The notes under the pieces: model-generated
The model's database searches: none
What the model saw: the letters and a program-made list of their open reading frames with translations, nothing else
Told to the model about the DNA's origin: nothing
Source: Scytonema sp. UIC 10036
GTDB lineage: Bacteria > Cyanobacteriota > Cyanobacteriia > Cyanobacteriales > Nostocaceae
Reading direction: 5' to 3'
Length of the DNA: 27,659 nt
Assembly: GCF_009725235.1 (NCBI RefSeq)
Contig: NZ_WJFC01000178.1
Coordinates: forward strand, 1 to 27,659
Program-made: the position numbers and the translations under genes
In this document: positions 14,119 through 21,691 of the stretch, piece by piece
Position numbering within the stretch: position 1 is the first letter of the stretch
Layout of the letters: every line of letters starts with the position of its first letter

Positions 14119-14508
14119 TCAAGCCAGGGTTTGTGGACAGTAGCCCAATCCCCTAATGAAATTTTGCCGAAAGGCTTCTATCTCCTCTTTTTCTGGCTTA
14201 CCATGAGAAACTACAGCTACCTGGTAGCGACGCATGACATCTACTGGGGACTGTCCGCCAGCCAAACCCCAAAGTGCCAATTGTATCCGCTTTGATGGTG
14301 AGTAGCTAATTCCTAATTCACTTAAGACTGCCCTCAAGTCACCATCTTCTTTAGGTGAGACTTGATACTTTAGTCTGATTCGCACCACCCAACCGTCTTG
14401 AAGATGAATCACGGTAACGAAGCTGACTCTGAGTTGAGGCTTACTATGCAGGTACTCAATCAACCGCAGTGTTAGGCTGGCATTGGCAAGATAGTAGAGG
14501 TATTCCAT
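14119..14508 (-). CDS. Unknown 129-residue protein
   Basis: I do not recognise this protein. It starts MEYLYYLANASLTLRLIEYL, has beta-like VSFVTVIHLQDGWVVRIRLKY, then a helical C-terminal half with SPSKRIQLALWGLAGGQSPV and VMRRYQVAVVSHGKPEKEEI. Codon use and amino-acid composition look like a real gene, and the frame is intact. There is no ribosome binding site and no close neighbour on its strand. It lies among remnants of a NACHT protein and of a probable transposase, so it may belong to a mobile or conflict region. Confidence 0.6.
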   Translation of the reverse strand: MEYLYYLANASLTLRLIEYLHSKPQLRVSFVTVIHLQDGWVVRIRLKYQVSPKEDGDLRAVLSELGISYSPSKRIQLALWGLAGGQSPVDVMRRYQVAVVSHGKPEKEEIEAFRQNFIRGLGYCPQTLA

Positions 14509-14902
14509 ATGGGTGCTAATGAATTGGAGTTAATTCACTCTGAAGATAGGAAAACAATGTGAGGAAATTGTGAGCTTACGGCAAAGCTTAGTTAGTGAAG
14601 GTACTTTGACAACGTACCTTAATGTGTCTAGTGAGGAAACCAAAGCCAAAAGGGTAAAAGCCTTTCTGGAACTGAGGTGGAGCTAAGATACAAGCTCTAG
14701 TGCTTTAGCCTAAAGTGTTTGACACTACCGTTGCACCGATAGAGTTTACCTTGTCCTGTCCGAATCTACCTAGTTAAAAAGAAAGTCGTTTTCATAATGT
14801 TGTACGTTCTTGCTCTCCGCAAAGTGAAAATGATTTTAGTCGGAAATTTCAGTCACCATGAAAAACTTTTTGGTTTCGGTAACTAAATATAATAATCATT
14901 AT
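14509..14902. other. Intergenic region with a run of small hairpins
   Basis: No gene is seen. Between 14598 and 14715 four short stems follow each other: AAGGTAC/GTACCTT (14598-14620, perfect 7 bp), AAAGG/CCTTT (14648-14665), GAGCT/AGCTC (14680-14697) and CTTTA/TAAAG (14703-14715). This could be part of a structured RNA. A Fur-like AATAATCATTATT dyad is at 14891-14903. Confidence 0.3.
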
Positions 14903-15043
14903 TTATAGAAATGAAAATTTTCTCATTAACGTAAATACTGGATAGATATGCTTCGGTTCCACCTCATCCAATAACTCTCGCGCTCTGGTTATCACTTGGT
15001 ATTTGATGTATGCCAAATAGACGCGTGAGCATTGTTGTGCCCT
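14903..15043 (-). pseudogene. Possible transposase remnant
   Basis: On the minus strand an open segment without start reads QQCSRVYLAYIKYQVITRAR followed by ELLDEVEPKHIYPVFTLM. The second part resembles the IRELLDEVEPxxIYPVF segment I remember from IS4-like transposases of cyanobacteria. It ends after about 47 codons. No inverted repeats were found around it. Confidence 0.35.
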
Positions 15044-15123
15044 TTATTGTGTGCCATTGCACGCTGGTATGCCAGAAATGAAGGATTTTGTAGAACGAAG
15101 TGACACCCAATAATTCGATTAAA

Positions 15124-15154
15124 TGTTGGGTTTCGTTCCTCAACCCAACCTACA
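15124..15154. repeat. Dispersed repeat TTGGGTTTCGTTCCTCAACCCAACCTAC
   Basis: TTGGGTT and AACCCAA form a stem around CGTTCCTC. The same element in opposite orientation relative to its gene occurs at 20331-20363. It lies directly after the aminotransferase stop and may act as a 3' hairpin. Confidence 0.7.
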
Positions 15155-15160
15155 GTTTTC

Positions 15161-16342
15161 TTAATGTTTACTGCTTCGCAATTTCAGTAAGCGATTTCCT
15201 GCCTCGGCTAGAGTTTCTGGTTTTTTACTAAAACAAAATCGAATGTATTTTTGCCCAGCCTCTGGTGTGGAAAAAAAGCTATAACCTGGAACCACTACCA
15301 CTCCAATTTCTTTAATTAAGAACGTAGCAAATTCCATAGCGGTTTTGTTAGTCAAGGAAGTTATATCTGAAAAAATGTAGTACGCTCCTTTAGGAATAAA
15401 GTAAGGCATTCCTACTTTGTCTAAAATCTGAATTATGGTGTTTCTCTTTTCCTGGTAAAGGTTTGCTAGTTCTTGATAATAATTAATTGGAAGCTTCATT
15501 GCTGCTACCCCAGCCCGTTGCAGGGGTGCGGGGGAACCTACAGTCAGAAAGTCATGAACTTTGCGAATGGCTCCAGTTAATTCTGGATTTGCTATGATAT
15601 ATCCAACGCGCCAACCCGTTACACTGTAGGTTTTGGATAAACCATTAATGGTGACTGTGCGATCTTCCATTCCCGGTAAGGTTGCCATTGCAATGTGCTG
15701 GGTTCCATCGTAAAGAATATGCTCGTAAATTTCGTCAGTAAATGCTAGCACGTCCCACTTCTGGCAAAGTTCGGCAATTAAAGTTAGCTCTTCACGGCTA
15801 AATACTTTTCCGGTTGGATTGTGGGGTGTGTTAATCACGATCGCTTTTGTGCGATCGCTAAATGCTTGTTGCAGTTCGGCTTCATCAAATGTCCAGTCAG
15901 GTAGATGGAGAGACACGTAACGGGGGGTAGCACTTGCTATGATTGCATCGGGACCGTAATTTTCGTAGTAAGGTTCAAAGATAATGACTTCATCACCTGG
16001 ATTTACAGTAGCAAGCATTGTAGCTGCCATTGCTTCTGTAGAACCACAAGTTACTGTAATTTGTCGTTCGGGGTCAATATCTAAACCTAGATACCAACGA
16101 ACTTTTTCTGCCAAGGCATGACGGAAAGCGCGATCCCCCCAAGTGATGGCATACTGGTTAATATCTGCTGTAATTGCTTCACACGCAGCTTGTTTCAACT
16201 CTTCCGGACAGGGAAAATCAGGAAAGCCCTGTGCTAAATTTACAGCATTGTGTTGCAACGCTATTCTAGTCATTTCACGAATGACCGATTCTGTAAATTG
16301 ACTTGCTTTGATGGAAATTTTTGGCTTTTGCACCTGAGTCAC
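15161..16342 (-). CDS. PLP-dependent class I/II aminotransferase
   Basis: A 393-residue fold-type I aminotransferase. The start of the domain shows NLAQGFPDFPCPEELKQA; NTPHNPTGKV carries Asn175, TDEIYEHILYDG carries Asp203, and INGLSKTYSVTGWRVGY carries the PLP-binding Lys237 and Arg245. The YIRFCFSKK segment near the C-terminus holds the carboxylate-binding Arg. The sequence is closest in style to the kynurenine/methionine/glutamine aminotransferases (YbdL-type), so methionine salvage is one option; the substrate is not proven. The start codon is GTG with AAG just before; no better ATG exists. It is probably monocistronic. Confidence 0.9.
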   Translation of the reverse strand: MTQVQKPKISIKASQFTESVIREMTRIALQHNAVNLAQGFPDFPCPEELKQAACEAITADINQYAITWGDRAFRHALAEKVRWYLGLDIDPERQITVTCGSTEAMAATMLATVNPGDEVIIFEPYYENYGPDAIIASATPRYVSLHLPDWTFDEAELQQAFSDRTKAIVINTPHNPTGKVFSREELTLIAELCQKWDVLAFTDEIYEHILYDGTQHIAMATLPGMEDRTVTINGLSKTYSVTGWRVGYIIANPELTGAIRKVHDFLTVGSPAPLQRAGVAAMKLPINYYQELANLYQEKRNTIIQILDKVGMPYFIPKGAYYIFSDITSLTNKTAMEFATFLIKEIGVVVVPGYSFFSTPEAGQKYIRFCFSKKPETLAEAGNRLLKLRSSKH

Positions 16343-16429
16343 CTTATCACTTCATTAATGATAAATCTCAAATTTAATATACGGTTAATTGATTTAGATA
16401 TCGTATTCTTTATGTGAGATTGTCCCCAC

Positions 16430-16548
16430 CTCGTTCCCAGCCTGAGGCTGGGAATGCCTAAAGGGAGGCTCCGCCTCCTGTACTGTTTGTACTGCTACGC
16501 TCGGCGGAGCCTCGCAGCCTGCATTCCCAGGTTCTACCTGGGAACGAG
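16430..16548. repeat. Nested inverted-repeat element (CTCGTTCCCAG...CTGGGAACGAG)
   Basis: CTCGTTCCCAGCCTGAGGCTG and GGAATGC on the left mirror GCATTCCCAGGTTCTACCTG and GGAACGAG on the right. Each arm is itself a hairpin, and AGGCTCCGCCT lies between. The layout is that of a miniature palindromic element well known in cyanobacterial intergenic regions. Confidence 0.75.
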
Positions 16549-16564
16549 AGAAGCCGTTAGCTTT

Positions 16565-16581
16565 TATACAAACTTTGTATA
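16565..16581. promoter_or_regulatory. Perfect 17-bp palindrome TATACAAACTTTGTATA
   Basis: Two 8-bp arms around a central C lie in the 16343-16781 gap, about 220 bases before the FHA gene. The size fits a dimeric regulator site. The regulator is unknown. The rest of this gap shows only the repeat at 16430-16548. Confidence 0.35.
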
Positions 16582-16781
16582 CATCAAGTTTTCATAAAAC
16601 CCACGCTGTAGGAATCTACCGATTTATCTCAATACTGCTTAGTGCAAGCTTTTTAACAAGATGCTTGACGCATGCGTATTTTCTACAATAAATTACCTAA
16701 ACATGATAATTTATAGGCAGTACAGGGACTACAATTGAGACACAAGAATCGGAATTTTTAAATGAATTAATACATGAAGCC

Positions 16782-17582
16782 GTGGAACGAGTTATGCACA
16801 ACACAACAAAAGCACAGACTACAGGACTGAGTTTAGAGCTTTTTCACGTTCAAACGAACACTTCGTTTGACTTACCACTCAATTTTACTGTACTTCGTAT
16901 TGGCAAGCCAAAAGACCAAATAGTACCAGATATCAACGTTGTTAACTTACCCAATGCTGACTTTGTTTCTCGTCTTCATGCGGAACTTCATGTAGAAAAA
17001 GGCACATACTATCTTGTGGATCTGGGCAGTGCTAATGGCACATTTGTCAACAACATTAGGCTAAAGTCAGGAAAGCGCCACAAGCTCAATTTTGGCGACA
17101 AAATCGATTTGGGGTCTGGGGGTAACGTAACATTTTTGTTTTTAAATAAACAGAGTACGGTTGCCCAATCAGAGAAAACTGCATTGAACCACTTACCTAC
17201 AGTGATTCAGGTTGAGTTGTTGGTAAACACCAAACCATCTGTTGGGGAGCGTTCTAACAAATTTATAGGCATAGTAGTGATGCTTTTAGGCGTATTGGTT
17301 TTAGCAGCGAATATGCCGATTGGAATTCAAATGCGTCTTCCTGGTGTTATACTATGCTCTATAGCCGTGGTAGCTTTATCTTTGCCTCGTATCAACCAGA
17401 ATGTAGGATGGCTTTTGATGGGCTTGGGAATCTCAATTATGTTGTTTACGGAAAAAGCCTTTGCACCAACACCCATGCTATTTATCCTTGCAGGTTCCAT
17501 TTTGATAATAGCCGGGTATCGCTTGTATACGAGTGAAAAATTGTTGAATTTCGGTTTCCCAGGGAAGGGGCGCAAAAAATAA
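16782..17582 (+). CDS. FHA-domain protein with C-terminal membrane segments
   Basis: A 266-residue protein that starts with an FHA domain (about residues 36-120), which binds phosphothreonine peptides. Diagnostic residues are Arg39-Ile-Gly41, Ser63-Arg64 with His66, and Asn85-Gly-Thr in GSANGTFVN. After a linker come about four hydrophobic segments (roughly 160-177, 183-200, 207-224, 229-247) and a basic tail. The FHA domain should therefore face the cytosol at a membrane, probably reading Ser/Thr kinase signals. The start is uncertain: 16782 is GTG and an ATG lies at 16794. The frame remains open upstream to 16710 (QESEFLNELIHEAVERV), which looks coding but has no standard start. Confidence 0.88.
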   Translation: MERVMHNTTKAQTTGLSLELFHVQTNTSFDLPLNFTVLRIGKPKDQIVPDINVVNLPNADFVSRLHAELHVEKGTYYLVDLGSANGTFVNNIRLKSGKRHKLNFGDKIDLGSGGNVTFLFLNKQSTVAQSEKTALNHLPTVIQVELLVNTKPSVGERSNKFIGIVVMLLGVLVLAANMPIGIQMRLPGVILCSIAVVALSLPRINQNVGWLLMGLGISIMLFTEKAFAPTPMLFILAGSILIIAGYRLYTSEKLLNFGFPGKGRKK

Positions 17583-17681
17583 ACTACTGAAAGATAAAGT
17601 TAGAAGGATGAAGTGTAAAGTAAATACGTAAACAAATTTGAGGATTGCTATTCATTTTCTTTGTAAGAAAGGTAAATTGTT

Positions 17682-17703
17682 GATCCTTTATCCTTTATCC
17701 TTT
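17682..17703. repeat. Short heptamer array (ATCCTTT)
   Basis: GATCCTTTATCCTTTATCCT repeats three to four times immediately before the next start codon and takes the place of a ribosome binding site. Confidence 0.6.
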
Positions 17704-17709
17704 TAAATT

Positions 17710-19140
17710 ATGTCTTTAATTTTGACTAACACCCAACAGTGGTGCCTTGACTACGAAGCTGCTTCTGCTAAAGATAAACATTTGTTGATGGTAGAGGCGC
17801 TAAACAACCCAATTCCATCAAAAGCGATCGAGGAATGCGATTTGGGAATGTTGCTCGTAGAACTGGTGGATGAGATGGTTAGTAATAATCTCATTTCAGA
17901 TGCTCTAGCACTTATGGAAAAAGTGCAGCGTCAACAGCCAGAACTTTATGCTCGAGAATTTCAATATCTGGATAGCCTGCGGGTAAAGTATTACCTTTTT
18001 TCCAATCAACCAGAACTCTTAAGTGACTGTCTTGCTCAATTTAAGAACGATCCTATTAGCAGCATCGACCAAATGATGTCTTCCGTTGTTGAGTATTTGC
18101 GATTTTATGGTGCAACACGGGAAATTGTCGATTTATGCAAAAGTACTTATCAGCCTATCAAAAATTCACAAGAAGTGCTTCCTGGCACAGAGGATGAACT
18201 AGCTAGTGTTATCCTCATCGATCTTATGGAAAAAGTTTATTGGCAGTTGCAACAAAGTGAATCAGTTGATTGGGATGCATTTGGTGATGTAGCCAAGCAG
18301 TATGTGACAGAAGAACCTCAACTTTGGATTGCGGAAGTTCGTCGCAACTTAACTAAAGAAATAGAAGTCAATCAACAGTTTTTTAATGATTTTAAAAAAG
18401 AGCAGAAACGAGATGATAATCTACGTGCTTTGTCATTGGCATTTTCTAGGTATATGGCGGTTCAAAAACAAGTCAGTTTTATCACAAGTCAAAGAATTTG
18501 GGGATCTGTTTTTGAATTTTTAAGTACGCGAGAGTTACCCCACAACGAATTGAGCTATCCCGATCGATTCTTTACTTTTTCTGAAGAAACACTAGACAAA
18601 CATATTGCCCAGTTAGTTGGGGGTTTATTATCTGATGGTCAGGTCGAAGCAGCAGCAGTACTTTGGGGAATTCCCTATGTCTATGACTTTTTATTGAATA
18701 AGCAAGTCATTGGACAAGCAGTACATCAGCAGGGAATTGCTGTGACAAATGTACTTAAACCAAAAATGATTGAGTCTTTTGATAAGTACTTGTGGCAGTT
18801 AGATTTCGTCCATCGCTGGCTACCTCCCGATAGTGTAGCTGAGGCTGATTTCACTGCTGAAGCTGCCTTGTTTTCCAGCAGTATTGAAAAAGTGACCCCT
18901 CTTGCAACTGAACCAGGTAAAGGTAATCTTGAGTCGTTTTACAATCAATTTAAAGATTTTGATTTGAATATACCTCATGAGCAAGAATCACCATTTTTGC
19001 CAAATCCAAGACTATTCGAGCCACCTGAGATAAAACCAGAAAAGCCACCGAAGAAGCGTAAGTCTCCCCTCATGCAAGCAGCCGATCTGTTTGATAGAAA
19101 TAATTCTTCCAAGGGCAAGCAGAAAAAGAAGAAGCGGTAA
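17710..19140 (+). CDS. Unknown 476-residue helical protein with lysine-rich tail
   Basis: I do not recognise a family. The protein is almost wholly alpha-helical and acidic up to about residue 400, with helix-pair periodicity (for example LISDALALMEKVQRQQPELY) that resembles TPR-like or other alpha-solenoid repeats. The last 60 residues are Pro- and Lys-rich (KPEKPPKKRKSPLMQAADLF, then KGKQKKKKR) and probably disordered, able to touch nucleic acid or membrane lipids. There is no signal peptide or membrane segment. It follows the FHA-membrane gene by 127 bases in the same direction, so the two may act together as a scaffold at the membrane. No ribosome binding site is seen. Confidence 0.75.
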   Translation: MSLILTNTQQWCLDYEAASAKDKHLLMVEALNNPIPSKAIEECDLGMLLVELVDEMVSNNLISDALALMEKVQRQQPELYAREFQYLDSLRVKYYLFSNQPELLSDCLAQFKNDPISSIDQMMSSVVEYLRFYGATREIVDLCKSTYQPIKNSQEVLPGTEDELASVILIDLMEKVYWQLQQSESVDWDAFGDVAKQYVTEEPQLWIAEVRRNLTKEIEVNQQFFNDFKKEQKRDDNLRALSLAFSRYMAVQKQVSFITSQRIWGSVFEFLSTRELPHNELSYPDRFFTFSEETLDKHIAQLVGGLLSDGQVEAAAVLWGIPYVYDFLLNKQVIGQAVHQQGIAVTNVLKPKMIESFDKYLWQLDFVHRWLPPDSVAEADFTAEAALFSSSIEKVTPLATEPGKGNLESFYNQFKDFDLNIPHEQESPFLPNPRLFEPPEIKPEKPPKKRKSPLMQAADLFDRNNSSKGKQKKKKR

Positions 19141-19170
19141 TATAGCGTTTCCCAAATCAGTGAGGTACGT

Positions 19171-19200
19171 TGGTAGGGGCGCAAGGCAATGCGCCCTTAC
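19171..19200. repeat. Palindromic repeat (GTAGGGGCGC...GCGCCCTTAC)
   Basis: The same family as the repeat at 1585-1612. It lies shortly after the 476-residue gene and can form a stem-loop. Confidence 0.6.
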
Positions 19201-19289
19201 AATTGGGTGTACTGACTTTTACAAATGATAAAAGTATGTGTAGTCGCTTGAAAAACAGTGGCTATCATATATTCTTATAGTCTTACTTT

Positions 19290-19397
19290 ATATCATGTTC
19301 GGCTAATAACTTATAAATTAATTGGTTTGTAGTTGCGCTGTCTTCGCATACAATCTAAACTACAAAAGTAGTATAAGTGTTTATCCGAGCATGATAT
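19290..19397. mobile_element. 108-bp MITE-like element with 25-bp terminal inverted repeats
   Basis: The left arm 19290-19314 begins ATATCATGTTCGG and the right arm 19373-19397 ends CCGAGCATGATAT; 21 of 25 positions pair. A second inverted pair (TTTGTAGTT, AACTACAAA) is nested inside. It codes for nothing and is followed by AAGCGATCGC. A decayed relative appears to lie at 3011-3109. No target duplication is evident. Confidence 0.55.
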
Positions 19398-19492
19398 CGC
19401 TTAAGCGATCGCATAACAATCAAAAATAATATACTGAGTGTTGTGCTAATCATAGCCTGCAATGTATTAGTATATAAATTTGGAGTCTAAAT

Positions 19493-20314
19493 ATGGTGAG
19501 GTTTTTGTGGAAACAAATAAGTTACCTGGTGATAGGAATATCGCTGTTTGCACTACTTGCTTCTTGTCAACCAACAGCACCAACAGCTGAGTCACCGTCT
19601 CCTACAGAGACATCGACAGCAGCATCTACAGCCACACAAGCTCAAACCACACAAACTCCACCTGCAGGCTATGTCGATCGCGAGCTAGAGACCCCCGCAA
19701 AGTTAGCGCCATTACCCTATCCTTATGAAGCCCTAGAGAAAGTTATTGATGCAGAAACTATGAAACTGCATCATGACAAGCATCATGCAGCATATGTCAA
19801 CAATCTGAATGATGCTTTAAAGAAGCATCCAGAACTGCAAAACAGAAGTGTAGAATCTCTACTGCGTGACTTAAACAATGTACCTGAGGATATTCGTAAC
19901 GCAGTACGCAACAATGGGGGCGGACATCTCAACCATACTATTTTTTGGCAACTTATGAGTCCTCAAGGTGGTGGGGAAGCAACAGGCGCAATAGCAACAG
20001 AAATTAATCAAACTTTTGGTAGTTTTGATGCCTTTAAAAAACAATTTAACGAAGCAGGAGCAAAGCAATTTGGTAGTGGTTGGGTTTGGTTAGTACGCAA
20101 TCCCCAAGGTCAACTGCAAATTGTATCAACACCCAATCAAGACAACCCGATTGCTGATGGCTCTTACCCGATTATGGGTAATGACGTGTGGGAACATGCA
20201 TATTACCTCAAATACCGCAACCGTCGTGCTGAGTATTTAGAGAAATGGTGGAATGTGGTGAACTGGTCGGAAGTCAACAAAAGAGCACAAGTAACATCAC
20301 AGAAACAGGCTTAG
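19493..20314 (+). CDS. sodA: Superoxide dismutase (Mn/Fe family), lipoprotein form
   Basis: A 273-residue superoxide dismutase that converts superoxide to H2O2 and O2. The N-terminus is a lipoprotein signal (hydrophobic core, then LLASC with lipid-bearing Cys25), followed by a Thr/Pro/Ser-rich linker to about residue 60. The enzyme starts near [17 protein letters not shown]. Metal ligands are visible as His93 (LHHDKHH), His148 ([11 protein letters not shown]), Asp231 and His235 (NDVWEHAYY). The GGH and FGSGWVWL context favours manganese. A membrane-bound MnSOD is known in Anabaena; here the lipobox predicts thylakoid or plasma membrane anchoring facing the lumen or periplasm. GGAG lies eight bases before the ATG. 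Confidence 0.92.
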   Translation: MVRFLWKQISYLVIGISLFALLASCQPTAPTAESPSPTETSTAASTATQAQTTQTPPAGYVDRELETPAKLAPLPYPYEALEKVIDAETMKLHHDKHHAAYVNNLNDALKKHPELQNRSVESLLRDLNNVPEDIRNAVRNNGGGHLNHTIFWQLMSPQGGGEATGAIATEINQTFGSFDAFKKQFNEAGAKQFGSGWVWLVRNPQGQLQIVSTPNQDNPIADGSYPIMGNDVWEHAYYLKYRNRRAEYLEKWWNVVNWSEVNKRAQVTSQKQA

Positions 20315-20330
20315 GATCGGTGAGAACGAT

Positions 20331-20363
20331 GTAGGTTGGGTTTTGTTCCTCAACCCAACTACG
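20331..20363. repeat. Dispersed repeat GTAGGTTGGGTTTTGTTCCTCAACCCAAC
   Basis: A second copy of the element at 15124-15154, located 17 bases after the sodA stop, where its stem could serve as a 3' hairpin. Confidence 0.7.
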
Positions 20364-20516
20364 TTATAAGGAAAGATCCGGATTCGTAGAAGGTTCCGTT
20401 TCGTTGTTAGGTGTTGGAGTAGGACTCACATTATTAGGCTTCTCCCAACAACACCCACTATCGTAAATTAAAGGCAAGGACTTAACGCCAAGCCTGCGTA
20501 GGCACGTTACGATCAA
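20364..20516 (-). other. Possible small minus-strand ORF, Pro/Thr/Asn-rich tail
   Basis: A 50-codon open frame from TTG 20516 reads LRRLGVKSLPLIYDSGCCWE and then KPNNVSPTPTPNNETEPSTN before its stop. The low-complexity end looks like a protein C-terminus, possibly the scrap of a lost gene. There is no ATG start and no ribosome binding site. Confidence 0.2.
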
Positions 20517-20540
20517 AAAATCAGCTAATTGGTGACAGTA

Positions 20541-20804
20541 ATGCCTGCTACATCAAAACCTCAACAACAAACTATTGAACTTGGAGAGCAGGGGAATCTC
20601 GTTCTTCCTGAATCGATTCGTCATCACCTCAACTTGCAACCGGGCGAGAAACTCATTCTCACCCTGGAACCAGATGGCAGTTTACGCTTGACCAGTTTGC
20701 GGATTCAAATCCAAAACCTGCAAGGAATCTACAAAGACATCGCTCCAGGAATCAGTCTTGCTGACGAACTAATTCAAGAGCGCCGAGGTGAATCTCAATC
20801 ATGA
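20541..20804 (+). CDS. vapB: AbrB-type antitoxin (VapB-like)
   Basis: A protein of 87 residues from ATG 20541. The core QTIELGEQGNLVLPESIRHH followed by LNLQPGEKLILTLEPDGSLRL is the SpoVT/AbrB swapped-hairpin DNA-binding domain. The C-terminal part (GIYKDIAPGISLADELIQER) is the usual toxin-wrapping tail. Alternative starts TTG 20529 and GTG 20532 exist, but GGTGA five bases before ATG 20541 supports the shorter form. It overlaps the PIN toxin by four bases (ATGA). It should bind and repress its own promoter together with the toxin. Confidence 0.85.
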   Translation: MPATSKPQQQTIELGEQGNLVLPESIRHHLNLQPGEKLILTLEPDGSLRLTSLRIQIQNLQGIYKDIAPGISLADELIQERRGESQS

Positions 20805-21211
20805 GCATACAAGCCACAAGCGTTCTAGACGCTTCCGCACTCCTTGCTTATCTTCAAGGAGAACCCGGAGCCAAGATCGTGGCAACAGCCCTCATCCAAA
20901 ATTCAGTAATAAGCAGTATCAATTGGGCAGAAACTCTCACTAAATTGGCTGAACGAGGACAAGACCCTGACGTTGTTGCGACTCAACTGACTAATCAAGG
21001 CTTGCTCAACAATGCTCTCCAAATTTATACAACTGACGAATCGTTAGCTCGGTCGATCGCAAAACTGCGAGTTCCCACCCAACCTTTGGGGCTATCACTT
21101 GGAGATCGCGCCTGCCTTGCCCTTGCCCTCAGTTTGAATTTGCCTGCTCTGACTTGCGATCGTGTTTGGGCAAATCTAAATATTGGCGTACATATAACTT
21201 TGATTCGGTGA
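20801..21211 (+). CDS. vapC: PIN-domain toxin (VapC-like)
   Basis: A 136-residue PIN-domain ribonuclease. The acidic metal-binding residues are visible as Asp10 (VLDASALLAYL), Glu44 (INWAETLTKL), Asp102 (LSLGDRACLALAL) and Asp120 (ALTCDRVW). Such toxins cut tRNA or rRNA when the antitoxin is degraded. Its start overlaps the antitoxin stop, so the two are translated together. The pair sits alone between sodA and the arsenic cluster, as expected for a mobile toxin-antitoxin module. Confidence 0.9.
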   Translation: MSIQATSVLDASALLAYLQGEPGAKIVATALIQNSVISSINWAETLTKLAERGQDPDVVATQLTNQGLLNNALQIYTTDESLARSIAKLRVPTQPLGLSLGDRACLALALSLNLPALTCDRVWANLNIGVHITLIR

Positions 21212-21691
21212 ATAACAAACGCTCCTTACTCAACTTAATACCATAAAATGAGCGTGCGATCGCACTAGCTATGGTGTAGTTTGGGGGGTGCTTAAGTCCT
21301 TTTAAGTAAGCCGTTATTTGTCAGTCAAATTTATGACCATCACAGAAAGCTCCCAGAGGCAATCAATTGGGCATAGGGATAGCATAAATCATAAAATGGC
21401 CAAACGCTCTGTGGGAGACAAAAATGCCTGAATCGTTTGCATCGCCACCGATTATAAGCCCTGTAAGGCTTAATTAAATCTTGCTCTTTAAAAATGAGCG
21501 AACGTACAGTAAAAGAACTTGTGCCACTAAAAAGTAGATACAATAGAGCATGACTTGACAAATCAAGTTTTTTTGAAATAATAGATATGTCTTCGTAAAA
21601 GGGAACAAGAATAAATTTATCTGTATATTATTTAACTTTTTCTTAACTATCAATTTTTTTAAATGAAATTGATGTAATTTCAGCTATAACC
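21212..21691. other. Intergenic region without convincing gene
   Basis: The 480 bases hold only very short open frames. An imperfect inverted repeat (CTCCCAGAG near 21352, CTCTGTGGGAG near 21408) brackets an AT-rich loop. The last 100 bases before the aquaporin are very AT-rich and probably carry its promoter, but I cannot choose -35 and -10 boxes. Confidence 0.4.

Noticed and set aside
21340..21561. 73-residue minus-strand open frame in the gap before the aquaporin.
   Set aside because: No ribosome binding site, no recognisable motif and composition unlike the neighbouring genes; treated as non-coding.
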